Source: Centrapalus pauciflorus (Eukaryota > Streptophyta > Magnoliopsida > Asterales > Asteraceae). From it: a stretch of 64,000 nucleotides of DNA. A program made the position numbers and the translations under genes. Every line of letters begins with the position of its first letter. Positions within the stretch are counted from its first letter, which is position 1. Below are positions 14,401-21,600 of the stretch, in pieces. The stretch lies in contig JAANYP010002103.1 of the NCBI GenBank assembly GCA_020465985.1, forward strand, positions 212,219 to 276,218, read 5' to 3'. The notes beneath the pieces are model-generated. The model did no database searches. It was not told where the DNA came from and saw nothing but the letters and a program-made list of their open reading frames with translations.

Positions 14401-17400
14401 TAGTCGCGAATCAGAGTCGTGAAAATCAGTACGAAGGATAATCCAGCAGATATGTTGACAAAGACAATTCCAGAAGTGAAGTTCAGAAGTTGCTTAGACG
14501 TGTTGAATGTCGGAAATTGGAATTCACATTTGACTTAGCTAAAGTCAAGGTGGAGTTTGTCAATAATAAAGCAATAAAGTGACTTTACCAAAGTCAAAGG
14601 CTAAGTCACATGGATCGGGGAACGCTCCGGTACGGGAACGGGGATCGGGAACGCGGTTTGCTAATTTCTAAAATCCGGTACGGAGGGGGGTAGTCTCATT
14701 TCGGTTCGCTTCGGTACGATGTACCATATAACTTGGTACGATGTACCCCATCCATAATAGTATTAATTTTCTATATAATTTTATATATATCTACAAGTAT
14801 CAAGAATCAACCAAAATACCAAATTACCAAACTTCAAAATATATTAATATTAATACTTTCAAATCTCAAATAAACATCAACTAAACATACTTAAATGAAA
14901 CATAAATAACAAAAAAGCTCACTGCCTCAAACTCTCAAACTTTCAAATTGACCTTCTATTCTTCATCAAGATTCTGCCATTGCATGTCTTCCAATCTCGA
15001 AGTTGATCCTTCAATGTACGTACTTTCAGGAGTCATATCCCAATTCTTTTGGGGCCCTTCTTTGTAAGACTCTGAGAATCGTGATTGTAGACGAATATTT
15101 GAATGTATATAGACTAACTTGTCGGCCCTTTTGTTGTTTAACCGATTCCTTTTCACACTATGAATAAATGAATACGTACTCCAGTTTCTTTTTGCAGAGG
15201 AACTACTTATGGGCTGTGATAATACTTTTTTTGGCTATCTCAGCCAATTCTGGAGTTTCAGAACCGTAGGTTGACCACCAGTCAATAGGATCCATAGTAA
15301 CAGCATCGACTTGAGCCCCTGGGAAAGAATACATACCCTTTTTCATGGTAAAAGCTGCAAACTGCTCTCTTAGCTGTCTTTCTTCTTCTTTATTCTCAGC
15401 TATTCTTTCAAATGATTTCATTACACCAATCATCACTTCTTTGTCCAAATTAGGAGCTTTTCTAGAAATTCCACCGGGTGCTAATTGTTCTAAATAATTG
15501 GTATCATAGAACCGTGGAGTTAATGCAAATCCCAAACAGTGTAATGGGATTGTCATTTTCTCCCATCTAGCCAAAATGATCGACTCAACTTCAGGGTAGT
15601 ACATGCCATACACATTATCTTTCATAACATCTTTGATTTCCCCAAGCATGTTATCCATTCTTTCGTAAATCTCACCCATCCTTGGACCCTCCCCATCACA
15701 AAATCTAATCAACATGTAAATCGGCTTAGTTAATGCAAGAATTTGGTCAACATCATCCCAAAATGTTCTGTTGCTTATGGTTTCAACAACTTCTTGACCG
15801 ATTTTTCTGGTGTTTTCATCTCCTTGTTTCACCCATTCCCTCCATGCATTTAGAACAATTGTAGTAGCTAAAGCCTCCCTACAATCTTTTAGCCTTTTTA
15901 ACAGTATATAATGAGATGCAAATCTGGTCTTTGCCACTTTCAACAACTCAAGACTTGAGTTACCTCTAAAAATTGCTAAAGCTTGGCTGTGATTTAAAAA
16001 ATATTTCACGATTTGTTTCCCTCTTTTATAGACAGCCATCAACCAACTAAATTGTTTTGAAAAATCTTTGAAAATCAGATTCAATGTGTGTACACAACAA
16101 GGTGACCAGAAAATGTGATTATATACCTTTTCAATCTCTTTTCCCGCTGCTTTGCAGTTGGCTGCATTGTCAGTTACAACTTGAAGGACGTTGCTTGGTC
16201 CTATATTTTCAATAGCTCCAAGTAAAAACTGCTACACCAGTTTTTTCCACTCCTGAGAAGTCATTAGCATACATAAAAGCTGCACCACGGCTGTTGACAG
16301 CAAGCACATTGATCAGCGGGTTGTGTTTCACATTGGACCAACCATCTGATACAATTGAAACACCTTGTGTAAACCATGTGTCTTTGATTGGAGTCATGTC
16401 TTTTTCAACATCACGTGCACATTCATCTAGCAATACGGTTCTTGCCTTTTCACTTGAAGGTGCCTTGTAACCAGGAGGAGCATTTTGAAGTGCAGTAACC
16501 ATCTCTCCAAACTGTGGATTGCGTAGAACATTAAAAGGAATCCCATTAGCACATAGACAACGCATGATCTTTAAATCAACTGCATTCCGCTCCATCATAC
16601 CAAACGATTGTTCAAGTGGACTTTTAGAGGAAGTATTCTGTTTTTTGGAAATCACAGAATTCTTCAAAGACTTGGAAACTCCAGCCTTTTCAGCATTCTT
16701 TACCTTATTCAACAACACGGTATACTTTTCCCGATCAGCAAGTAAAGCACCACACCTTCTTATTTCTGCTTTTTTCCCCGGCTGACTCCCAAAAAAATGA
16801 GTATGTATTCTAGAGTATGAGCTTGTAAATTGTAACTTGCAGTGGTTACACACCCAAACTTTTGCTCCCCCTGCGTTTTTGCTATTTCCTGCACCAACAA
16901 ACGTCACCTCTTCCAACAGTGGTTTTGAATCATCTTTTTGTGATGATTTCGGTTGTGTTTCAGAATGTGGTTGAGAAAATTGGGTTTCACTAACATGATC
17001 TACACAATCATCAACATCGTAGACCTCTCTATCCTGTTGCTCGTGAGTTCTTTTTTTGCCAAAAACCATTTTTTTTAAAAGATAAAAAGAAATAGAAGAG
17101 AAGGCAGAAGTGCAGAAAAGATCGTACAGAATGCAGAATTGCAGATTGAAGAATATGGAGGAGGTGGAACTGGGTCTGAATTCTGAAATTCTGAATTCTG
17201 AAATAATAAATAGAATAATAGATACCAAAAATTAAGAATTTTAGCATCATTGTATTTGATTTTGGTTTCCTAAAATAATAAATGACATTGGGAAGGCAGA
17301 ATCGACTGTCAAATGGAAAGGAATCGTTGATTTCGTTTCCTTTTTCCCGCTCCAATCAGAAAACGATCGTTTCCTGTTCCAATCGGCCAAAAAGCGATCC

Positions 17401-18589
17401 CAATCTCGAATTGAAGAACGATGGGAACGAGTTGACCCTCGACACAGATCGATTTGACTTTCGATTTGGTTCGCGAAGGAAGAGGAGCCGGATCGCGTTC
17501 CATGCGGCGTTGGGAACGCGTTTGTACCGCGTTTCGGTACGCGCGATCCAGATCGCAGATCGTGGGGTGCCTAGCGATTTCTGTGACTTAGGTCAAAGGG
17601 TATTAGTTGTTAAAGGCTAATAGATAAGGGGGCTAGATTGAAAGTTCTCATGAAACTATATAAATGCATGAGATGTACGCAGAATTCAATTCTTTCAATT
17701 CATACTCACGAACATATATTGTATCATCTTCTTCCTCTCGATTTTGTTTTCTCAAGTTCATGTAAATACAATTCTTGATTTCTCAATAAAGATCAAGTTT
17801 CTTTCTCATTCTTTTGTTTTCGATTACATTGTTTAACCACAACATAAATAATACAAACCTGACCTGAATTATATGACAAACACATCAAAGTTCACAAAAA
17901 CAACTAATAAAATGATGAGGAAATTACAAAGAAAGGTAACGTACTTTATGCCAAATTCTATGCTAGGTCATCTACTTTTAAAATAATGTACAAAAGGAAT
18001 GTACTTTTAAAACATTTTGGAAAGGGTAAAAACATTAACCTTTTTGTCATTAGAACTATTCTAGTGTCACTAAACATTGTCAGTAATACCCTTTATTAAA
18101 ATTTAATTGTACACTACCTTTTATACAACGTTTTAAATGTGCATTGCCTTTCTACATAATTTCAAAAGTACATCATTACCCAAAATATAAATTTGTATAA
18201 AGTATGCTACCTTTGTTTATAGTTTTCCATATAATGATATTATAAATGAAATATCTAGTCAATAATATCACAGCAGAATCCCATGTTATCTCCCAGCAGC
18301 ATGACAAAATGAGTTATGAGTACCAGTGGAAACTCAAGAAGTAAAATGATAACATGATCACATACCCAATATCCAAAACATGACAATGTTTGGAAACAAT
18401 TCTATCAATGGCATCATGATACATTTGGTTTCTCAGAGAGTCGTTGAGCATATCGAGGTAAGAAGTGGTAGCCAACATTGGTTTAGGCGAAATATCATCG
18501 ACTTCTTCTTCAATCACTACCCACTCTGAATTACCGGTGAGCGGATCTGCCTTCAGTTGGAACATAAGACCCGTTGACTTAGTGTTCAT
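174..18589 (-). CDS. PRMT7: Protein arginine N-methyltransferase 7, partial (8 exons, runs off left edge)
   Basis: Type III-like protein arginine methyltransferase that transfers methyl groups from S-adenosylmethionine to arginines. Exons on the minus strand, read right to left: 18366-18589, 7988-8222, 7769-7894, 7358-7522, 7164-7282, 6956-7059, 775-1046 and 174-410. All introns have GT-AG borders and the phases join with no stop, giving 494 visible codons. Visible landmarks are SAM motif I (VLDIGSGTGLLSMMA) across the exon 1/2 junction, the post-I segment (TACESYLPM), the double-E loop (SEILDSELLGEG) in exon 3, and the start of the second, degenerate methyltransferase repeat in exons 7-8. 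PRMT7 proteins carry two such repeats, so roughly the last third lies outside the window. Intron 1 (10.1 kb) holds a Copia/hAT nest and intron 6 (5.9 kb) a Copia relic. Exons look intact, so the gene is probably active. Confidence 0.93.
735..770. repeat. (GA)n microsatellite beside the exon 7 donor
   Basis: About 18 GA units, four bases beyond the predicted end of exon 7. On the PRMT7 pre-mRNA it reads as (CU)n immediately inside intron 7. Confidence 0.95.
775..1046 (-). CDS. PRMT7: PRMT7 exon 7
   Basis: Encodes TGDWCDHWKQCVWFSKGKG and continues through YITLSPERIAVYGD to EAIKYA. Acceptor TTCGTAG|GTACC. The predicted donor is GCT|GTACTC, which runs directly into a (CT)n tract on the transcript, an unusual and probably weak 5' splice site. 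Confidence 0.88.
1105..2347. other. A/T-rich intron 6 sequence with degraded repeat fragments
   Basis: No coding signal is seen. Bases 1735-1915 carry phrases such as AGGGACCAATAATG and CAGGGACCATTTATG that are common in degraded plant repeats. Bases 1965-2105 hold a GTTGACAC/CCGACACG-rich fragment of the kind dispersed in many plant genomes. Bases 2255-2330 hold an ATAGCG-rich segment related to one at 27150-27300. Confidence 0.4.
2348..2412. repeat. (TA)n microsatellite
   Basis: About 32 TA units with one G interruption. It adjoins the ATAGCG-rich repeat fragment, as a similar (AT)n tract does at 27408. Confidence 0.95.
2413..3340. other. Unassigned intron 6 sequence
   Basis: No gene or bounded element is recognised. 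A short direct repeat, CTTCATAGTCAAGC, occurs near 2509 and 2529. The sequence leads into a Copia pol relic and may be the degraded upstream part of that element. Confidence 0.3.
3341..4025 (+). pseudogene. Degenerate Copia reverse transcriptase/RNase H relic
   Basis: Fragments in shifting frames match the end of Copia Pol. They include VVDISLTSDCVEKIKNLK and DLGKLKYLGMEVAQS (RT), CKPASTPLDPQGKH (connection) and VAQSSVEAEFTAMCHGICEG (RNase H, where the family has SSAEAEYRA). Internal stops and frameshifts abound, including one after residue 105 of the first open stretch. It is sense to the plus strand and so antisense to the host PRMT7 transcript. No LTRs were found around it, so it is an old truncated insertion. 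Confidence 0.75.
4347..4653. mobile_element. Fold-back MITE with long inverted arms
   Basis: Two inverted arms of about 140 bases flank a short centre. They start AGGGTTTATTATG and end with its complement CATAATAAACCCT. The direct 7-bp flanks AATTTTA (4340-4346 and 4654-4660) look like a target duplication. The arms are imperfect but pair over almost their full length, so an intron transcript could form a long hairpin. No coding capacity. Superfamily uncertain: the 7-bp duplication is between PIF and hAT sizes. Confidence 0.75.
4661..6640. other. Unassigned intron 6 sequence with microsatellites
   Basis: Contains a (CCCT)n/(CT)n tract near 5244-5284, an (AC)n tract near 5670-5700, and an A/T-rich block at 6120-6370 built from repeated ATTGAATATT and AACATTAAATAT phrases. 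No coding sequence is recognised. Confidence 0.4.
6641..6824. repeat. Tandem duplication of a 90-bp segment
   Basis: Two copies (about 6641-6736 and 6739-6824) begin ATAATCCTAGGGTTTAGATT and end in TGTGTGTGTAG. They differ by a small deletion and a few substitutions. The second copy continues into a (TG)n-rich tract up to 6880. Confidence 0.85.
6956..7059 (-). CDS. PRMT7: PRMT7 exon 6
   Basis: Encodes WVLQLDDEGKYFYSTAPRW and a following SSPLPENG segment. Acceptor TTTAG|GTGGG follows an A/T tract; donor TTCTT|GTGAGT. It ends in phase 1 and joins exon 7 across a 5.9-kb intron. Confidence 0.85.
7164..7282 (-). CDS. PRMT7: PRMT7 exon 5
   Basis: Encodes LSEPFKIFEFDFWKRPDS through DDGTIHAVISW, part of the beta-barrel region of the first methyltransferase repeat. 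Acceptor ATCCAG|CTGT, donor CATG|GTATGC. Confidence 0.9.
7358..7522 (-). CDS. PRMT7: PRMT7 exon 4
   Basis: 55 codons, phase 0. It encodes LVESTYLWKLHDLFHNEE through QQFAMQCDAIGEEVRL. Acceptor ATCCAG|CTGG, donor CTG|GTATTT. Confidence 0.9.
7769..7894 (-). CDS. PRMT7: PRMT7 exon 3 (double-E loop)
   Basis: Begins VSEILDSELLGEGLIPTLQ, the double-glutamate loop that binds the substrate arginine in this family, and ends ATTYGQ before donor CAG|GTAATT. It is exactly 42 codons long, phase 0 on both sides. Confidence 0.92.
7988..8222 (-). CDS. PRMT7: PRMT7 exon 2 (SAM-binding core)
   Basis: The acceptor TGTGTAG|ATCTGG completes the glycine-rich SGTGLLSMMAARAMG motif I. The post-I TACESYLPMMKLMKKVM stretch follows, then VDIASRADVL before donor CTA|GTGAGT. 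It sits 10.1 kb downstream of exon 1 in transcript order. Confidence 0.92.
8223..9551. other. Intron 1 sequence left of the Copia element
   Basis: No coding sequence. Bases 8620-8700 and 9070-9270 look like degraded MITE arms (GTTTGGTAGGTAGACC and, later, AGCTACCAAACAC). Bases 8700-9060 include a G/C-rich fragment with repeated CGAGTA-type phrases. Exact ends could not be fixed. A C10 tract sits at 9438-9447. Confidence 0.35.
9552..9840 (+). repeat. Copia 5' LTR
   Basis: Starts TGTCAATAACAAAG and ends AACCACAACA. A TATA-like CTATATAAATG lies near 9650 and AATAAA near 9781, consistent with transcription start and polyadenylation signals. Confidence 0.9.
9844..9856 (+). promoter_or_regulatory. 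Copia primer binding site
   Basis: TGGTATCAAGAGC, three bases after the LTR, matches the 3' end of initiator Met-tRNA with one extra A, a form often seen in plant Copia elements. Confidence 0.8.
10180..10490 (+). repeat. Tandem TCGAA-rich repeats in the Copia leader
   Basis: Imperfect units of about 40 bases such as TCGAAGTTAAGGGTGGTTTT recur between 10268 and 10400, with looser TCGAACTT/TCGAACCT units on both sides. They lie in the untranslated leader upstream of gag. Confidence 0.8.
10523..11290 (+). pseudogene. Copia gag (broken)
   Basis: Starts at the ATG at 10523. Codon 20 (10580-10582) is TGA where this family has Trp (NNFNL followed by RLKMRAFL). The frame then stays open to 11188 through a UBN2-type Gag domain (SLYMTKSLTNKLPLKQRLF). 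A frameshift near 11180 separates it from the CCHC knuckle CHTCGQKGHWRRDC at about 11213-11254. It could only give a capsid-like protein if both lesions were bypassed. Confidence 0.88.
11291..11577 (+). pseudogene. Copia aspartic protease segment (broken)
   Basis: Contains WILDSGCSFHMCPYKEW, the DSG active-site motif of Copia protease, followed by GNDVPCKVVGIGSIKIRM. The frame closes at 11577, before the integrase region. Confidence 0.85.
11750..12509 (+). pseudogene. Copia integrase (broken)
   Basis: The HHCC zinc-binding part (WHMRLGHVG ... FCENCVLGKQ) spans 11764-11895 with frame changes. The catalytic core shows IRTDNGLEF and PQQNGVAERMNKTLLELAR, giving the second Asp and the Glu of the DDE triad; the first Asp is probably in VHMDCW. 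The core ends YSKLRVFGCPAYYHVNDGK and a TAA at 12507-12509 closes it. Confidence 0.87.
12519..13636 (+). pseudogene. Copia reverse transcriptase (broken)
   Basis: An acidic linker precedes the RT: WVLVQLPKGRRVVGCKWIFK, VRLVAKGYSQ, then LDQLDVKTAFLHGD with the first catalytic Asp. A frameshift near 13340 moves into KISLYGLKQSPRQWYKRFD and LVYVDDMLIA, the YVDD box at about 13558. A second frameshift follows near 13600. Confidence 0.9.
13608..14330 (+). pseudogene. Copia RNase H and end of pol
   Basis: Reads EFEMKDLGLARRILGIDIL, then GSLMYLMVCTRPDLAYSVSV, DLDRRRSLTGYVF and STTEAEYMALTKAAKEA, ending IHCDSMSAISN at a TAG at 14328-14330. The typical Copia C-terminus (KHIDVRYHFI-like, visible at about 14365-14400 in another frame) is cut off. 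Confidence 0.88.
14541..14557 (+). promoter_or_regulatory. Copia polypurine tract
   Basis: AAAGTCAAGGTGGAGTT directly precedes the 3' LTR (TGTCAATAATAAAG from 14558), the expected place for the plus-strand primer. Confidence 0.75.
14601..17591 (-). mobile_element. hAT DNA transposon, 2991 bp, inside the Copia 3' LTR
   Basis: The terminal inverted repeat CTAAGTCACA (14601-14610) matches the complement of TGTGACTTAG (17582-17591). The 8-bp target duplication GTCAAAGG (14593-14600 and 17592-17599) is exact, and the 5' LTR at 9590-9600 shows the empty site. Subterminal regions are G/C-rich with repeated GGTACG and GGGAACG phrases on both sides, likely transposase binding sites. A single minus-strand transposase gene fills the element. 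Element and duplication are well preserved, so insertion is younger than the Copia. Confidence 0.95.
14950..17069 (-). pseudogene. hAT transposase with two frameshifts
   Basis: Starts MVFGKKRTHEQQD at 17069. A BED-type zinc finger (VWVCNHCKLQF with SRIHTHFFG) lies at about residues 75-100, followed by DUF659 with SIVSDGWSNVKHNPLINVL and the catalytic Asp region. A frameshift near 16225 moves to VLQVVTDNAANCKAAGKEIE, the C.H-rich CCVHTLNLIFKD, and the RNase H-like core. A second frameshift lies in an A7 run near 15225, after which the hATC dimerisation part reads SSSSAKRNWSTYSFIHS and NRLNNKRADKLVYIHSN. Other stretches are long and open (up to 293 codons), so damage is slight. Confidence 0.9.
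17845..18365. other. Intron 1 sequence between Copia and exon 1
   Basis: A/T-rich, no coding sequence or element ends seen. It begins with the Copia target duplicate TAAAT. Confidence 0.5.
18366..18589 (-). CDS. PRMT7: PRMT7 exon 1 (start codon)
   Basis: Opens with MNTKSTGLMFQLKADPLTG and ends in SKHCHVLDIG, the first half of SAM-binding motif I. The donor is ATTGG|GTATG. The ATG at 18587-18589 is chosen because it begins the conserved DPLTG.SEWVVIEE start typical of plant PRMT7. The exon leaves two bases of a codon for exon 2. Confidence 0.9.
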
Positions 18590-19155
18590 TTTCCAGCCTA
18601 TGGTACCACTTAATCACTTCTCAGAGTCGAGAGAGACAGTTCGTGAATCCTGACACAGTGAGATCGTGGCAATGGTACAGCACTACAGTGGCCGCGGTGG
18701 CTGAGAGCTGACTACACATTCAAAGTACCAAATTCAAAATATAGCTACCAGATTTGAATCAAACTAGCACATTCAAAAAATAAAACAATGAAAGTAACCA
18801 GATTAAACCCAACAAACAATTCAATGATTAATCAAAATAATTAAGAAAATTAGGGATTTAGTGTTCGTAGTGAGATAGGAGAGCTGACTACACATTCAAA
18901 GTAGTGAATTCAATGTATAGCTTACCGGATTTGAAATCAAACTAGCACATTCAAAACTAATTCGGAGCCAAGAACATGAAAATCTAACGCCGCTCAAACA
19001 TCAAGACGTGCGATGCCGACTCTTCGATGGACGCTCCACGAAAATCATTGGTATGACAGATTTCGACCTCATTTGTTTTCCATCCGAAGTCTAAAATCAA
19101 GTTTGTTTGTTTTGGTTCAGGTTGAAACCTTAGTTGGCTTAATTAAAATTACTTA
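18590..19155. other. PRMT7 5' flank with a duplicated 80-bp segment
   Basis: Upstream of the PRMT7 start. Two copies of an 80-bp segment (about 18703-18780 and 18879-18958) share GAGCTGACTACACATTCAAA and a CTAGCACATTCAAAA end with small differences. No clear TATA box was found on the minus strand close to the ATG. Probable promoter and 5' UTR, but this is inference from position. Confidence 0.45.
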
Positions 19156-19164
19156 ATTTTAATA

Positions 19165-20086
19165 GGGAAAATTGTGTAAAAATCCTTTAAGTTGGATCAT
19201 TTTTGCGATTAAAACCCCCAATCATTTTTCATTGCACCAAAAACCTCCAACTTGTTAAAACTTTGTAAATTTGGGCTTTTAACTTGATGACATGTAAAAC
19301 TTTTAAATAGATTTTTTGCGTAAAAAACCTCCAACTTGATTAGTTTTTTCAATTAAAACCCCAAATCATTTTTAATTTGATAAAAAAAAACATCCAACCA
19401 TCAAAGATAATTATAATTGAGTCTTCACTGATTGTATTTTGATGACATGAATATTTATTAAACTTTTATTTATCAAACAAAGAATTCGTTTCCCAATGAA
19501 CCCTCCACCCTCTAGGCTAGCGAACCTCTCTTGCTGATCATATTCAGATGCTAAAATGGAATATAAATAAATGAAATTGAACATAAAGCAGAACCTAAAA
19601 ATGCAACTCGTGAACACAAATGAAATTGATTCCATCGGCACAATTGAAGTTAAAATTTAAGATTAAACGATAAAAGTTAATCGAACATACATACATAAAA
19701 TAAAAAAACACTGAACATAAATATGAGATAGAGCAATCGAAGTTATCGGAGGTAGAGAAAAAGAGAAAAGGTAAATATTATTGTTGGTTAGAGGTGAGAA
19801 AAATATAGTTAAGGGTTTTAATCGAAAAAGTCACCAATTTTGGGGTTTTTTAATGCAAAAATCCAATTTAAGAATTATACATGTAGTGCCACGTAGGCGC
19901 CACGTAAGTCGGGTTTGCCATGTGGACGTCACGTGTGTGCCATGTAAGCATAGCAACCTATTATAACCGGTCAAGTCCTAATTTCAAAATATTTTACCGG
20001 TTAGAGGTTTTTTGTGCAACAAAAAATGGTTAGGGGTTTTAATCACAAAAATGGTCTAACTTTAAGGTTTTTTACGCAATTATCCC
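19165..20086. mobile_element. Non-autonomous Mutator-like element, 922 bp
   Basis: The inverted ends GGGAAAATTGTGTAAAAA and, read from the other side, GGGATAATTGCGTAAAAA match over about 80 bases. The flanks are an exact 9-bp duplication ATTTTAATA (19156-19164 and 20087-20095), the Mutator size. Inside are extra degenerate copies of the end motif (AAACCTCCAACTTG, ATTAAAACCCC) and a GCCACGTA-rich stretch at 19886-19945. No transposase is encoded. Confidence 0.88.
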
Positions 20087-20608
20087 ATTTTAATAATTTC
20101 AGATTTAAGACCTTCTTTTAATTTCAGACTTCAGAACATTTAACCTCTTAAAAAAACAAACACCACTTTCATGTTTCGTGTGTTGCATGCAGGAGGGGAG
20201 GGGGTTTATGGCTGATCTATACAAGACCAGTAAGACGTTACGGTTACACAAGAAGGGGCAGGGTGGTCGGTGATACCTGGCTGATCGGTAACACTCATGG
20301 AATGAGATGAAGAATAGAAGAGGAATTCAGGAAACAACACACTTAATTTTATTTCTCAAAAGAGTGGTGATCAGAGAGATCTCCTTACAATAGCTTAGTT
20401 CATTCAACAAGGTACCATTATAAATAAAAGACTCAACTTCCTTTTATAGACCAAGGAAGCTTATCTAAGGAGATTACATTGGATAAGGGAAATCTAAAAC
20501 AACCAATCACAATCACACATTACAAACGGATAAGATAAGATGGAATCTTATCTTTTACACATAATAAAGACAAATCTGCCACGTAGGCAGAGCAATTATT
20601 CAACCTCA

Positions 20609-20628
20609 TGACGTAAGCGCTTACGTCA
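20609..20628 (-). promoter_or_regulatory. TGACG palindrome in the viral promoter, copy A
   Basis: TGACGTAAGCGCTTACGTCA is a perfect 20-bp palindrome, built of two inverted TGACG boxes as in plant as-1/bZIP(TGA) sites. It lies about 160 bp upstream of the TATA box TATAAAA (complement at 20442-20448). Polyadenylation signal AATAAA (complement at 20348-20353) follows about 95 bp after the TATA box. Confidence 0.85.
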
Positions 20629-20651
20629 TCTTTCAGCTTTTGGGTGCATCT

Positions 20652-21600
20652 TTACTCGAACGGATCATTATCAAATGGATTATCTGGAGAATCTACGTGA
20701 TCAGAATTTTCTGTGAATAACGGAATTAAATGTGTTCTTTTCCAATCATCGTATGCTTCTATCCACTTTGCAGATACCGGGTCTTCGATACACCAATTAT
20801 GAAATCCGAGCATAATATGATATGGAATGGATGTTGGGTCTACTCCATTAGCACTTGCCATTGCGAACTTCATATCCATAAACACAGGACTTTCACGATC
20901 TGCAGGGATTTTGTCATGCTGATCATGAAAAAATGCTGAAGGGAAGTGGTAAGCAATTGACTGGTCCTGATTTGTATATGACGGTGGTAAGAAGGAAAGT
21001 GGTCGTTTGAAAATGACGGTTACGTAGGTCTTCTTGCATGTTGACAGCTTCTTTGCCCATTCATGTGGTAGAAGAAACCACAAGAGCATAGAGAACAAGT
21101 TTTTGGCCCTTGGTTGCATATTGTCAAACTGACATTGAAGGATGTATGACAATAATTCATTGGCGTTGAACGAGATTCCGATGGTGTGAGCTTCGAAGAG
21201 GTACCAAAAGAAGCATAGAGCCTCTTTAGGAAAACGGAACAAGTCTTCAATATGATAGATGTTCAAGAAAGGATAATCAGGGTGGAACCTAAGCCCTCTC
21301 ATGAATAAACCATGATTCTTTAATAGGATGGTGAGAAATGTTTTATAGTTTATTGAAGCTCTCTCCGGGAACGTAAGCTCTGCTATCACTTCTGTGATCT
21401 GTTCTGGAAGGGGGTGTACCTGGGGAATCTCTGGTTGTGGGGTGACAGATGAGCCAGTTGATGAAACTCCTGCTTGTGGTGCATTGTATGCTTGGATATG
21501 ACCTTGAACAGGATTATGAAAAAGGGTATTTCTCAACGGGAGCACCATTGGATTGATACTGAATACTGGTATGATACTTTGGGATATCTTGCCAATTTTG
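20652..21600 (-). pseudogene. Pararetrovirus C-terminal domain of unknown function, copy A form
   Basis: About 310 residues following RNase H, from the KISQSIIPVFSINPM boundary to a TAA at 20652-20654. It opens with a Pro/Gln-rich linker, then conserved blocks shared with copy B: LPEQITEVIAELTF, FHPDYPFLNIYHIEDLF, PKEALCFFWYLFEAHTIG, AKNLFSMLLWF and WIEAYDDW, and ends in an Asp-rich tail. I do not recognise the fold. Identity to copy B is only about half at protein level, although neighbouring RT and promoter sequence is near identical. It is open across the whole length. Confidence 0.7.

Larger units (their letters stand above)
9552..17844 (+). mobile_element. Ty1/Copia LTR retrotransposon in PRMT7 intron 1 (dead)
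   Basis: Complete element with LTRs of 289 and 288 bp (after removing a nested hAT), each bounded TG...CA, flanked by the 5-bp target duplication TAAAT (9547-9551 and 17845-17849). The order is LTR, Met-tRNA-type primer site, long leader, gag with CCHC knuckle, protease, integrase, RT, RNase H, purine tract, LTR; integrase before RT identifies Copia. The ORFs carry one nonsense mutation in gag and several frameshifts in pol. The LTRs differ at roughly a dozen sites by eye, so the insertion is not very recent. It lies antisense to PRMT7. Confidence 0.93.
14558..17844 (+). repeat. Copia 3' LTR, split by hAT
   Basis: LTR bases are 14558-14600 and 17600-17844, with the duplicated GTCAAAGG at 17592-17599. 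Removing the hAT element and one duplicate leaves 288 bp, collinear with the 5' LTR and ending AACCACAACA. Confidence 0.92.
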
